NCBI RefSeq assembly: GCF_002355595.1
Contig: NZ_AP017422.1
Location: 4,402,001-4,466,000 of the forward strand
Length of the DNA stretch: 64,000 bases
Origin: Filimonas lacunae
GTDB lineage: Bacteria; Bacteroidota; Bacteroidia; Chitinophagales; Chitinophagaceae
Direction of reading: 5' to 3'
Shown: one piece after another, positions 42,901-52,200 of the stretch
Position numbering within the stretch: the stretch's first letter is position 1
Layout: each line of letters begins with the position of its first letter
Position numbers and translations under genes: made by a program
The notes under the pieces: generated by a model
What the model was told of the DNA's origin: nothing
The model's database searches: none
What the model saw: the letters and a program-made list of their open reading frames with translations, nothing else

Positions 42901-45423
42901 TGCCTGGTAGGTTTCCGTTTTCTCAAACATCTTATCCCATACATTACTGCTTTTATAGCTTTCATAAGCTGTGAGCTTACAGTACTCTGGATGTATTGCT
43001 ATCAGTGTATTAGCCCAGGAAGCTTTGAACTTGGCAGCAAACTGCGTTTTATCCAGCTTATTAGGTGTAACCATTACTCCCGATGCATCGTCCAGTACAT
43101 AATCTACATTTCCGGCGTCATCTTTATATACCAGGGTACTATCCTGGAAACGTGCTGGCTTATCTTCCTGTACATAGAAGATAGAGAAAGCCCTGGCGGT
43201 ATCGATTGGATTAGCATACTGTCCCGAAGGCGGTGTTACATCCAGTAACAAAGCAGTGCGGTAATCATCACCCGCATTTGTTTCTTTACAGGAATCACAA
43301 ACAGGGGTACACGATATTTTCTTTTGCACTACTGTTCTTTGTTCATTAATCAGCGTTTGTAGCGTAGAACAGCTGTTATGAGGAATAAACATACTATTCC
43401 TGTAGTAGTCTGTAGCATAATCACTCACGCTCAGGCGTTTGGTGATATCATAGTTACCAGCCGGTAAATTGAGCGTAAATGACACATTAAAGCCCGGGGC
43501 TTTGCAAGTGCTGTCTATCCGCCCTATGGTAAAGTTACGAATGGTGGTATCAAATGCTTTCTTTCCCGGCAGCTTCTGGTTATTACAATCATCTGTGATA
43601 GTAATTCTCAGATCGTATAAACAGTTATAACAGATACTCTCTTTCTGACAGCCTTCTTTTACCAGGCTTTCCGGGTCAAGCTTGTAGGAAAACACATGAT
43701 CGCCCTGGGTATCTACCACCAGGCTTTTTTTATGTTCCAGAATCCTGTCTTTTATCACCACGCTACCAGAATCAGCCAATTGCTCTACTGTTTGTTTGCC
43801 TCCTGTATTAGAACTAAGCGCTTCCATACCTGCAGGAGCACCACCTGCCAGCGCAGTAGCAATAGTACGCCCATGCATATCCAGGTAGCTGACAGAATAT
43901 TGCCCATTGGCATCCTGAATAGCATTTTTGAAATAATGCGATTTATCGCCTACTTCTGTGCCAAACAAAGCATCCAATTCACCCTGGGAAGGCGTGCCAT
44001 AGTAATACCGGGTTTCATGCCCGCTGCCTAATTTATAGTTAAGGCCTACACCGCTTTGCTTACTGATGCGTCCGGTTCCATCCTGCGTATATTGTGTTTC
44101 GGTAAAAGGATAACCTTCGGCATCGGGTATATAAGCATTGATGCCTGTTTTATCAGGATTGGCCGGCGAATAATACCTCGATGCACCACTGGCGGTGCCC
44201 ATGGCTGCCGCAGCAGCACCACAGTATGCAGAAGGGTTAGGTAAAGTATCATAGTTGGCCTTGGTATATTCACTACCATTAATGCCTACTGTAAAGTTTC
44301 GCGTATACCCGATAATGCTGTTCAGTGTAGGTACGGGTAATACTTTTATTACCGGTCGCCCCTGGTAATCATACAAGTCTTCCCCTACTATGGTAGTATT
44401 GCTGGTATTGTCTTTTGATACTGTTTGTCTTCCTCTGAGACTGCCATCAAAATACTGCACCACTACTTTTCTTTTTCCATCCTCGGCAAAGCTGATATCA
44501 GACTGCCAGTTAAGTGCACGCTGATGCCCCGCAAACGCATATATGCCCGACGTAAATGGTGTAACAGCTGTCCAGGCACCTTCGAATCTTTGTTGTTTCT
44601 TGTATTGTACAGGTCTTACTCTGAAACAGAGATACCCCGCATCGTTATACATCAGCGGAATAGCATACAGGTTTCCCTTTACACTCACCCTAGTAGCATT
44701 GTTCTTAAAAAAGGCAGCACCAATAGCATTATGATACACGTTTACAAAAGCATTGCTATCCACATAAGCCCATTCCATATCATACTCATAAGCTCCCGTA
44801 ACCGCCCCCCATGATACATATAACTCATCCGGGTTCACTTTTGCAGAATCTGTAGCCAACAGGTTGCCCACTAACGTGGTACAACTGAATTTATATGCCG
44901 GTTGTACCCGCATTTTATTTTCCAGAATAAGATAAGGCTGGCTGGTACTCACCATATTTTGCCCGCCAGCGTTCTTAATCTGCATGCTCCGCACTCTTAA
45001 TGCAACACGCTGCGCTCCATTGAATGAAAATATATCCTGGCTTTTATAGGCTGCCCCTGTATCATAGCGCACCACAAAATCACGGATCACAGAATCAACC
45101 GCTAATGCGCTGTTCGTATAGGTGATAGCCACAGATATGGTTGCCGTAAAAGGGCTGGCCAGGTAACCTGTGTACGACTCATTAAGCTTTAAGGTGATGA
45201 TATTTTTAACCGGGTAAGGGGTATCTATATTAACACTATAAGCACTATTGAAAAAAAGATCATTTTGTACCGTTGCAGTAGCATTCGTTACCAATGTAGT
45301 GGCCGTTAAGGGTTTTACAAATTCCGTAACCGGCGCAGTCACCTGTGCTGTAGCCATAGTTACAGAAAACAAAAACGCTATACACCCTGTTACCCGGGCC
45401 TGAATATTTTTTAATAATTGCAT
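36841..45423 (-). CDS. Giant Rhs-core protein with lysozyme-like C-terminal domain
   Basis: This is a 2860-residue secreted protein with a signal peptide (about residues 1-26, ending TMATA). The N-terminal third has beta-rich repeats and a DUF6443-like start of the Rhs part (FDGSLRGRQTVSKDN, then YDYQGRPVIKVLP) at about 315-350. A cysteine-rich middle follows (about 600-1290, many CxxC), then propeller-like strands and YD repeats (YDRLGRLVVSQNA, then YDAENRLTNVETS, YTYDATGNRVSKI). The Rhs core signature lies near 2520-2580 (GFNGKENDNE, then SVDPLQQKYPFMSPYNFGMN). The last 280 residues are a separate domain resembling SLT transglycosylase: ALDESMAG with E at about 2728, then ILQINNG, then NHNGGGAAKYGQDYV. 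It is probably a caged toxin. Confidence 0.9.
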   Translation of the reverse strand: MQLLKNIQARVTGCIAFLFSVTMATAQVTAPVTEFVKPLTATTLVTNATATVQNDLFFNSAYSVNIDTPYPVKNIITLKLNESYTGYLASPFTATISVAITYTNSALAVDSVIRDFVVRYDTGAAYKSQDIFSFNGAQRVALRVRSMQIKNAGGQNMVSTSQPYLILENKMRVQPAYKFSCTTLVGNLLATDSAKVNPDELYVSWGAVTGAYEYDMEWAYVDSNAFVNVYHNAIGAAFFKNNATRVSVKGNLYAIPLMYNDAGYLCFRVRPVQYKKQQRFEGAWTAVTPFTSGIYAFAGHQRALNWQSDISFAEDGKRKVVVQYFDGSLRGRQTVSKDNTSNTTIVGEDLYDYQGRPVIKVLPVPTLNSIIGYTRNFTVGINGSEYTKANYDTLPNPSAYCGAAAAAMGTASGASRYYSPANPDKTGINAYIPDAEGYPFTETQYTQDGTGRISKQSGVGLNYKLGSGHETRYYYGTPSQGELDALFGTEVGDKSHYFKNAIQDANGQYSVSYLDMHGRTIATALAGGAPAGMEALSSNTGGKQTVEQLADSGSVVIKDRILEHKKSLVVDTQGDHVFSYKLDPESLVKEGCQKESICYNCLYDLRITITDDCNNQKLPGKKAFDTTIRNFTIGRIDSTCKAPGFNVSFTLNLPAGNYDITKRLSVSDYATDYYRNSMFIPHNSCSTLQTLINEQRTVVQKKISCTPVCDSCKETNAGDDYRTALLLDVTPPSGQYANPIDTARAFSIFYVQEDKPARFQDSTLVYKDDAGNVDYVLDDASGVMVTPNKLDKTQFAAKFKASWANTLIAIHPEYCKLTAYESYKSSNVWDKMFEKTETYQAAYTAGYLNPTGKTTTPFSKFPTVAASKDPFYSNAAVTALENKMQNYSAVTLNVNKVSTSVNLSIWSMATMTVKMSEKDTFGVYSIYNNPFNTANTCEGDLNMAWRNFRSMYLQAKRDIINGLVNTTCTGSSSSAQLITAGFVPNFNVVSDAISANGLGFTQTTTSQTAYTDSASKSMTALYDTNCKAYVSLWTQQLSCYTQVQLDSIIPKLLAVCKEGADANHPNGSSTVKPSSTYQYRSFADVINAFNTKIGKKPDVTCNAELITAPKPYESPVAYSNVTLYTKPDDCQCSTIKSLYDTYQLNNRGTTSFSAYVKLVRNTDMTETELTTLVALCTQPASGCNYLPTPIQIPPALQCGMQNVCASCVQVKAYYQSYIATYPTILPSSVDTAEAQQQRNTVFANYMNNRLGFAKTAAEYLSFINTCNQNSAQDYQTVCRSEPYGVKWTLSKNSPFMTNYGCSANIVATDIKATSDNGFIIVANQNAAFPCKLSYLIKIDSLNRVQWAKLIGNTGDTVIYQKVLVTKDNGYVLGGYYRSGFDLVTKLDSAGNFISHNGNNKSPRTYRCLDLKETKTGKILASFYSEAVHEYRVVVYNADLSVLHIKRVSSEIGLDDSGTAGKMALDGNLVWITVNTKSDWDHDGDYYAQNGIFAFNWVTGYFEGVPEALVTEEPSYASGYMRYIDGEEYDGNFPCRNTIEEIFVVGDILKVKLSTHTYPKYDFDIPDYNNPVGNLIVVDKVRLVDIDKNTGSVIASKTVSTDMLYFINGQSEVNLNKTVVAYYVDSVGNSVVTEYKPQMASLTVRKLNSSWNTTYARIFRNAKEESIIDKARSGRFVGVGAKDSTLVFNTLDLDSANQCSTISSLPELQDAYVLQQYNTEWYQYDYRIGETDGRFGTGPLQASMFFKNYTNSIIKSALCTYTRCSKEYAGAYMCGSTKAVFSPISAVEEVNSCSDTSFFIETKATELLNVYKDSLKGAFDKDYTAKCLNAYKYESFTVTKYTNEYHYTLYYYDQSGNLVKTIPPAGVRMNKDTVWLKQVVSARKARTSLVPVHEMATLYRYNTLNQVAEQKTPDAGISRFWYDRLGRLVVSQNAKQIMAKQYSYTLYDQIGRITQLGQLVSSASISDRISRNSDSLQIWLAGAAASREQITVTVYDEAYVATDIAMNAANLRNRVSYNAIYNTATDLTGAGNPFANATFYSYDIHGNVDTLLQYYKEGAMKLNAGNSIKKMVYQYDLVSGKVNHVAYQPGRRDAFYHRYIYDAENRLTNVETSHDSLSWENEAWYTYYKHGPLARTVLGQQQVQGLDYIYTLQGWIKGVNAGVETDGTSAATPAANAYSYVLNYNENDYKGINSVSPDASALIRLGAEYKPLYNGNIAGMGININKLGRGQWYNYQFDQLARFVKMDTWKGDSYTWNGLQKSPDYHEAIGYDANGNILRYLRNGTTTAGTPLAMDSLTYHYESGKNRLTYISDSVAYGNYSVDIDKQSAGNYGYDSIGNLVKDDSAKIDKIEWTVYGKIKSVKKKDGSTIYYTYDATGNRVSKIFGTDTTCYVHDAQGKVVSVYQSGNMAINNGHLTQSEIAILGNSRFGLFKALRDMTIAANMGNLGGITGVTWDSVYRGKKFFELNNHLRSVLVTISDRKLQYSALGGTVDFYTADVVSAQDYYSFGMLQPARSFNVEGYRYGFNGKENDNEMKGDGNSIDFEGRVYDSRIGIWLSVDPLQQKYPFMSPYNFGMNNPIIFQDIDGQDIVYFNREGHEVKRIISNTVFETYVQCKAKSNAIHTLPDYKELFKAPVASVGVVPLQGQFVKVTMPDIVTEMHGTNTTVPMFQKYDYQIAASVYLFNEAKNDGTLELVTDGKPSFSIPSDLAKKQIPDLTPTYVKAVALDESMAGTGRDYNEQMDILQINNGLSHSADFDAHMRKYGFEKGVMPTPEISINGGVKELATKGYHNQTKNKLNFQGWNIAAKNHNGGGAAKYGQDYVKNITDAINGAQKPKASNYVSENKPANKTQKQTKTRTKR

Positions 45424-45433
45424 TACCGTTAGT

Positions 45434-46201
45434 TTAAAGGTTAGGGGTAGCTACAAAAATTTTATAATTGCTATACTTATCTGTTACCTGGAACTCCTTG
45501 TCCTTCCTGGTGAAGAAGCGGCTTTCGCTAAAAAAGTCGTCAGACAACTGTTCTTTCCGGTAGTTGTTAAAGTACACATCCACTACAGCATACCTATCAT
45601 ATCCTTGTTTCAACAACTCCGCCTCTTCTGCACCTTGCGTAAGCAAAGTAGTTTTCAACACCACCTTACTTTGTAACATATAGCCATTGGCAGTATCTAT
45701 TACAAACTTCATGGCTTTATAATTACCACCCTCCGGAAAACGCACTTCTGCTTCTGCCCTATTGCCGTTGTACTGCACCTGGCACTGTACCCCATCTGAA
45801 TGTTGAAACAGGGTATCTAAAGCTGCCGCAGGACTATAGGACCGTGCAACAACAGGATGAGAGAGATACATCAGCTGATCTTCATAAAACAACGTAACAT
45901 TATAGCGTTTATTCACCATCGTTTCTACGTTTTGCATTTTCAGCAGGTATTCATCACCATTCATTACCAGCCAGCCCGATAAAGAATCGATGTATTGACC
46001 CACTGTATTTTCATTGCTATAGTAATAGCGCATATCCACACTCACTTGATGCAACTGCATGTATTTTTCTTTTATTTTATCCAGCAGCCCGAGTACTTCA
46101 CCGGTTCCTTTGGCTTGTTGTGCGCACAGTAATAGTGGCGCCAGCATTAACAGGATAAAAACCAAACAGGTATTCTTAATTATTCTGCTATTCATAACCA
46201 T
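45434..46201 (-). CDS. Secreted LolA-like hypothetical protein between the two Rhs genes
   Basis: From the ATG at 46201 this is 255 residues; a TTG four codons earlier or an ATG two codons later are the alternatives. A signal peptide is clear (hydrophobic to LLCAQQ). The mature protein starts with a helix (VLGLLDKIKEKYMQLHQVSV) and continues as a beta-sheet of repeated amphipathic strands (MRYYYSNENTVG, then SGWLVMNGDEYLLKMQN), the arrangement of LolA/LolB-fold outer membrane lipoprotein carriers. The assignment is by pattern only. It sits 4 bp after the upstream Rhs gene and 10 bp before the next, so it is tightly coupled and may chaperone one of the giant proteins in the periplasm. Confidence 0.7.
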   Translation of the reverse strand: MVMNSRIIKNTCLVFILLMLAPLLLCAQQAKGTGEVLGLLDKIKEKYMQLHQVSVDMRYYYSNENTVGQYIDSLSGWLVMNGDEYLLKMQNVETMVNKRYNVTLFYEDQLMYLSHPVVARSYSPAAALDTLFQHSDGVQCQVQYNGNRAEAEVRFPEGGNYKAMKFVIDTANGYMLQSKVVLKTTLLTQGAEEAELLKQGYDRYAVVDVYFNNYRKEQLSDDFFSESRFFTRKDKEFQVTDKYSNYKIFVATPNL

Positions 46202-46205
46202 ACGT

Positions 46206-49200
46206 TTATTCAATTACTCTTAAAGCGCTACGGGTTTCTTTGATGGTTTTAACACCACGCTGGGTTTCTTTTTTCACCCGGATTAAAGTACCATCATCGT
46301 CGTACTCATAAAAAGTAGCATAATTATTTTCATCCAGCTCTGCCATCAGTCGCAGGTTGGTAGAGTTATATACAAACGATTTCATATTGGCGTTGTAAGG
46401 ATGTATACGGATATCATCAAAATACACATCACTGCTGCCACTGGCGGTGAAATTGACGCTTAACTGCGTGGCATCTGCCGCAAGCGTAACTACACTTTCA
46501 TATCGCTGCCATCCTTCAATAATATCTCCCATAGGCAACAGCGTTAACGTAGTATAACCAGCAGCCGTTTTCACATACACATCTATTTTATTTCCGGTAT
46601 AGCTTTCACACTTACAATCACGCATTTCTTTTACCCAGGTACTGATCAGAATTTTCTTACCACCGGCTGGTGTAAACACTGGCAACAGGGAGGTGCTATC
46701 GGCTTTAACACTTTGCAAATAGGTACCTGAACAATTATCAGTAAGCCTGGAAAATGTAATAGCCGGCTGCTTTAACTCTGCATTACTAATCATAGCGGCA
46801 AAACCTAAAGAAGTTCCTGATGCTATTTTTAAGCTGTATTTACCGGTATGCTGTTGCTCGGTGGAGATATAACTTTTAAGGCTGCTAAAATCGAAATGAC
46901 GACCAACAGGACAAAGTGTGCTGCAACTGTCTGTGCCATAAAAATAATCTTCAAAGCCTTCATACCCAGATTCTCTGTACCGGCTATTTTGTACTACTGC
47001 TACTGGCAATGTTTGATTGTAACCATATAAGCCGGCATTATACCTGTTTAAAGGATCTTTATTTTCCAGCTCAAATCCTTTTACATTAAATAAGGTAGAA
47101 ATGCTTGTCCACACCCATTTGCTGGTATCCGGGTTCGCCTTTAGTTTACCATTGGCGAATTTCCAGAACGGAACAAACTCAGCAAAAGCCCCATCTGCCC
47201 TGATATTCGTATTGACCAGTGGAGTAAGGGTGGCATTATTACGTTGTCCGTAATAGGTATACACGGAATCAGCTTTAAAATTACCGAGCACACCATAACT
47301 ATAAGGATTCAACACAGTATCGGTAATAGGGCTGTAACATACAGGATTCATGATAGTATCACAAGTATTCCCTACCACCTCAATAGTTGCGTAGGTTTCA
47401 TTGGCATCAGTGATGGTGCAAGCCTGAACGGACGTAGGATTCAGGGTTAACGTGTTCCCAAACAACAATGCACCATCTTTGTAATAAATCACCGTCACCT
47501 CCCCCTTGCGTATTCCCACCTGGGAAACCTGATGAACCGTCACCATAGGCAATATAGGAGTGGGATGTTGCAGATCTACCGTTCCATCACAGGAATAATA
47601 CATAATCCGGAAACCATTAGCCCCATAAACTCTCATATAGGATGTATCAATTGGCACCTGGTAGGTATACACAGAGTCAACCGGATAAGCACTTATAAAC
47701 TCTGCTACATTACCCGATGGACACCTTCTGACATGAAATGCGTTCAGATAGGCATCAGCAGGAAAATAACGGGCGGCAGTAACCTTTACTATTATATCTC
47801 CCAGCTGAAAACGATAGAATTCCTTCCCGGCAGCAATAGCAGGAAAGTTATATGTACATGTTCCATTAGAACAACTAGAATCTTTAGCGTAATGATAGAA
47901 CTTTTTATCTTTATTTTTATACAACAACGGACAACTAATATCTACTCCAAATCCATTATTACTGGCATGCTGCGCTAATACTGCAACTGTAATAGGATTA
48001 CTATAAACTCTTCTCAAATCAACGCTGCCAGCGCTACTGAATAAATAGTCCATTATTGGTCGTATACAACACGTCTGACAGGTTATGCCAGGCACCTTTT
48101 TTACCGCCTTCTTATCTCCCACTTTCCACACCTGCGCATAATGGGCTACTGATGCATTCAATACCTGCGAAGCTGTATTCAGCTGCAACGAATACTTGCC
48201 ATTAGTATATACTACCGGGTTATTTAAACAAGTAACCGAGCCTACAGTACCCGCAATATTCCTACGGCCAGAGCGTACAATTTTCAACGTAATATCATTT
48301 CCCGAAAACGCATGTCCCTCTTTGTCTACAAAGTAAATATCCGGTGCGCCACCTTTGATAGTATTGGCATCTACTGCCCACACTTTTGAGAACACAGGGA
48401 ATGTGGTGTAAATATCTTTACAACCGGTATCCTTCGCTATGCCCATTTTAGAAGCCACCAGCATTTCATCGCCACTGGTAAAAAAGCTATCAACGGTTGT
48501 ACGTGTTGGTAACCCTTTCGTGAGCTTGCCATCTTTTATAAAGATACCACTGAGGGTAACATCGATGTTTTTGTAGGCCATGGCCATGCCCTCATACGCC
48601 CAATGTGAGGGGTAGGTGAAATTATACACCGGATCGTCAAACTCATTTTGTGTGCGGGTAAGCAATACGTCACCCGTTTCACTGTCGTACAACAGGTTTT
48701 TAGTGGTTACCTTACTTCCTTTATCTACTACCAGCAGGCTGTCCAGTATACCAAAACGCTGTATCACTTTTACAGCAGCTGAACTTCTGAAACGGGTTTC
48801 TTCGCGTTGCGTTAATCCGTAGGCTGTAGGTATCACCAGCACAGGTGGTAAAAAAAACGGTATCACATCCGCATTAACACTTACATTCAAACCATTCACT
48901 ACCGTTTTTTGCTCACGCATATCCAGCAACAACTCGGCATCCTTACCAATAAACGCTTCACTATCAATAGAACTATCCGCATTCATTGCCATTACGGTAT
49001 TAGACAGTTGCTTTTGAGCGGCAGACTGGTTTTCTACCTTATAAAAATTCTCGGAATAAGTGATATAGTTATCCGGGTCGGTAGCAGAATAGGTAGCTTG
49101 TGAACGTGGTTTACCATGCATATCGTTCAGCTCTATCTTAAATCCCTGTGATGCCGTTACGTAATGTTTAGCATCGATACGCAGGAAATTAGCCAGACCA

Positions 49201-52200
49201 GGTTTATATCTCTTCTTAGTATCATCATCCAATACACTTCTATCTACCATGGTGGGGAAATCATAAGCAGTATAAAAACAAGATTCTTCAAACCCCATAG
49301 CAGAACGCCTGTTTTGCGTATGGATAGAACGCACACGCACTTTACTATACCCTATAGAAGCTCCGGGATAAAAAGATTCACCCAAAGGCTCTTCGGTATA
49401 CCCCATGGTTACCGGGGCCAGTGCAGAAGCCTGTTCGCTGTATTCTATAGGCAGATGGAAAGGATTTTCTTCTCCACCAATGCCGGGTTCGTATAAAGCC
49501 ACCCCACTACTGATTTCCGTTTTCACTCCGTTCACCTCTTTGGTGGTAGTATAGGTATATTCCTGACCATAGGTGCTTTCCTGCTGTTGGGTCATCGCGT
49601 TCCAGTTATCATAAATGGTAACACGCTTTACACGCAGGCCACCGCCCAGGCGCTTATAGGTAGGACAGGTTACGCGGGCAAACGACCTGTTGAGATCAAT
49701 TTTTTTAGCCCAGTTTTTAAGCCTGGCCACATCATTAAAAGACAATACGGTTTGTAAAATATTATCGGCCATGGTTAACAAAATCCGTACACCATCACCC
49801 AGATCAATATTATCTCCCACATCTGAACCCGGGTAAGCTTTAGAAGGCAGGTTTAAGCGTAAAAACTGGATAGCTGTTTTGGCCAGCGGGGAAACAGAGC
49901 TAGCCCCCATGCCTTTTAGTTTCACCCAAATCATATCGTTGGAAAAACCATATTGCCCTTCCTGTATATCTGCATAACATGGCACATATTCATAACCATT
50001 GCCCCATTTATCACCGGGCATGGACACATATAAACGGAAATACATTTTATCAATACCATCCAGGTAACGACTTTTCACTTCACTGACAGAAGTAACAGGC
50101 ACAGGTACTTTGATAAAGGCATACAGGTTATCGCCCGATCCACCATACAGGTTATTACTGATATCATTGGCATTGCTGGTGTAAGAAAGTCCCGCCAGTT
50201 TACACATTTGCATGCTACGCTTGTTTTGTACATAGGCATAATCATCACTCTCGTAGGTAGCCTTAATAACACCACCTGATGGCAGTTTAATTTCACTTAG
50301 CGTCCAGGCAGCTACGTTAACCGATGCTTTAGTGCTATCCTGTAAAGCATAAGGATAATCGGCATTAGCCACCTCGCCACTGGTAGTAGGGTTATCGGCA
50401 GGTGATTTATAATTACCCCACCTGTCGTAAGATTTAATGTTATAATCGGGGTTATTACTGTGATAGGTAAACACATAAGGTGTTTTTTTACCTTTTTCGT
50501 TGCCATTGTAGGTAAACCATATCTTTTTCAACGTGAGTTTACCGCTATCATTCAATGGCTTATTATATCCTTTACACAATTCATAGGTGTACTCAAAATA
50601 CACAGTTTTCACCGGTGTAGCCAGGGTGTCCTTTTGTAAGAACTCCGGCTTATTATATAAGGCAATTTTGCGTAAGCGCCTTATTTTACCACTATAAGCC
50701 TTTCTACCATTTTCAGAGATATCGATACCGTCCTTGCGCGTTTCGCCATCCAGGAAAAAAGCTGCCACCATATTTTTAGATTCAATGGTTTGCAAATACC
50801 ATATCTCTTTGGTGCCGGACACATAGTTAGCTTTATCATCCCGGCTATCAGTGCGTAACCCTTCGTTATAGGTAGCAGTAGCGCTATCCTGTACATAGGG
50901 TGCGCGCCATCTGTAGGGGTTCGCAATACCTGCCGTTTTGGTATAATTGAATTTAATAGCATCGCCCAGGTCATCATCGCTGATACCATTATTGGTTACA
51001 TCCACATAATCCGGCGATACAATACCGGTAAGCAGGTAGCTGTGTGCATAGGCCGGCATCTCTTCTGCCGAAAAATAGTTATCACGTCCACGCGTGTTGT
51101 TTACTGTATTATCTACATTAGGTGTATAAGATGCTAAACCAGTGGTGCTGTTGCCCCTGCTTTTATCTACAGAAAAAGTAACTTCCTTCTGTCCTAAATT
51201 ATATACTGGTATGCCGTAGACATATTTTCTGCCATCGGCATTTAATACGCTTATCTCAGAAATATGGTTCTTTTTACGAAAGCCACTTACCCGCTTTTCT
51301 TTTGTTAAAGAAGAGCCTACCACGAAGCTGTCTTTTAAAGGCGTGTTATACATCAGATACCCCGGCATAATTTCATATGCACTGGCAGAAGGACGCTTCA
51401 TTTCAAACGACATTACGGCACGCCCGGTAGCTTCAAAATACTCCAATCGTAAATTATATATTTCCCCTGCTACCAGGTTTACAGGCTTTCCTTCAAAGTA
51501 TCTTTCAGCGTGAACACTCCAGTCGTCCAGCACTAATGAATCATTAATCCATAAGCGGGTGCCATCATCAGCATAGGTTCTAAAGTAATAGGTGCCTGTT
51601 TCCGGCGCTTTAAAGCGGGCCGTCCATTGTATGGAATAGTTATCATTATTGATGACACCGGGCCAGCGGGAACCTTTGGGATTATCCAGCAACCAGAAAA
51701 AAGTATCAATCCTTATGCCCGAAGGATCTCCCTTCAGGTTACGGTTATTATAATACTTACCAATCATACCATTTCCCACGCCATAATCATATTCATCATT
51801 AAAGGTTTGATCACAATCACCACCCAGCTTAAAAGAATTAATGGTATGCGTTTCTATATATTTACTTAAACCAGCTTTATCTGCTTCTTCTGCCGTTAAA
51901 TAGTTGATCACCTGGCTGCGTTTGTCGCGCTGTGGCTTTACTGCATTTTGTGCAGTAAGCGTAACACTTCCGGCCAGTCTTTTATTCTTATATATATTCA
52001 GGCTATTTGTGCCTCCTATATAAGAGCTACCCTGCGAAGGCTGATACAACTGTGGCACTACCACTTCATCGCCACCAATGGTATTATAAAAAGCTTTTGA
52101 GTTCACTGTTTTTTCGCCCGGGTTACGGAAATAGGCTGCTTCAAACTTGCCAGACGATTTACGAAAAGCAGCTGTTTGTGTAATAGGGTTATCGGTTACC

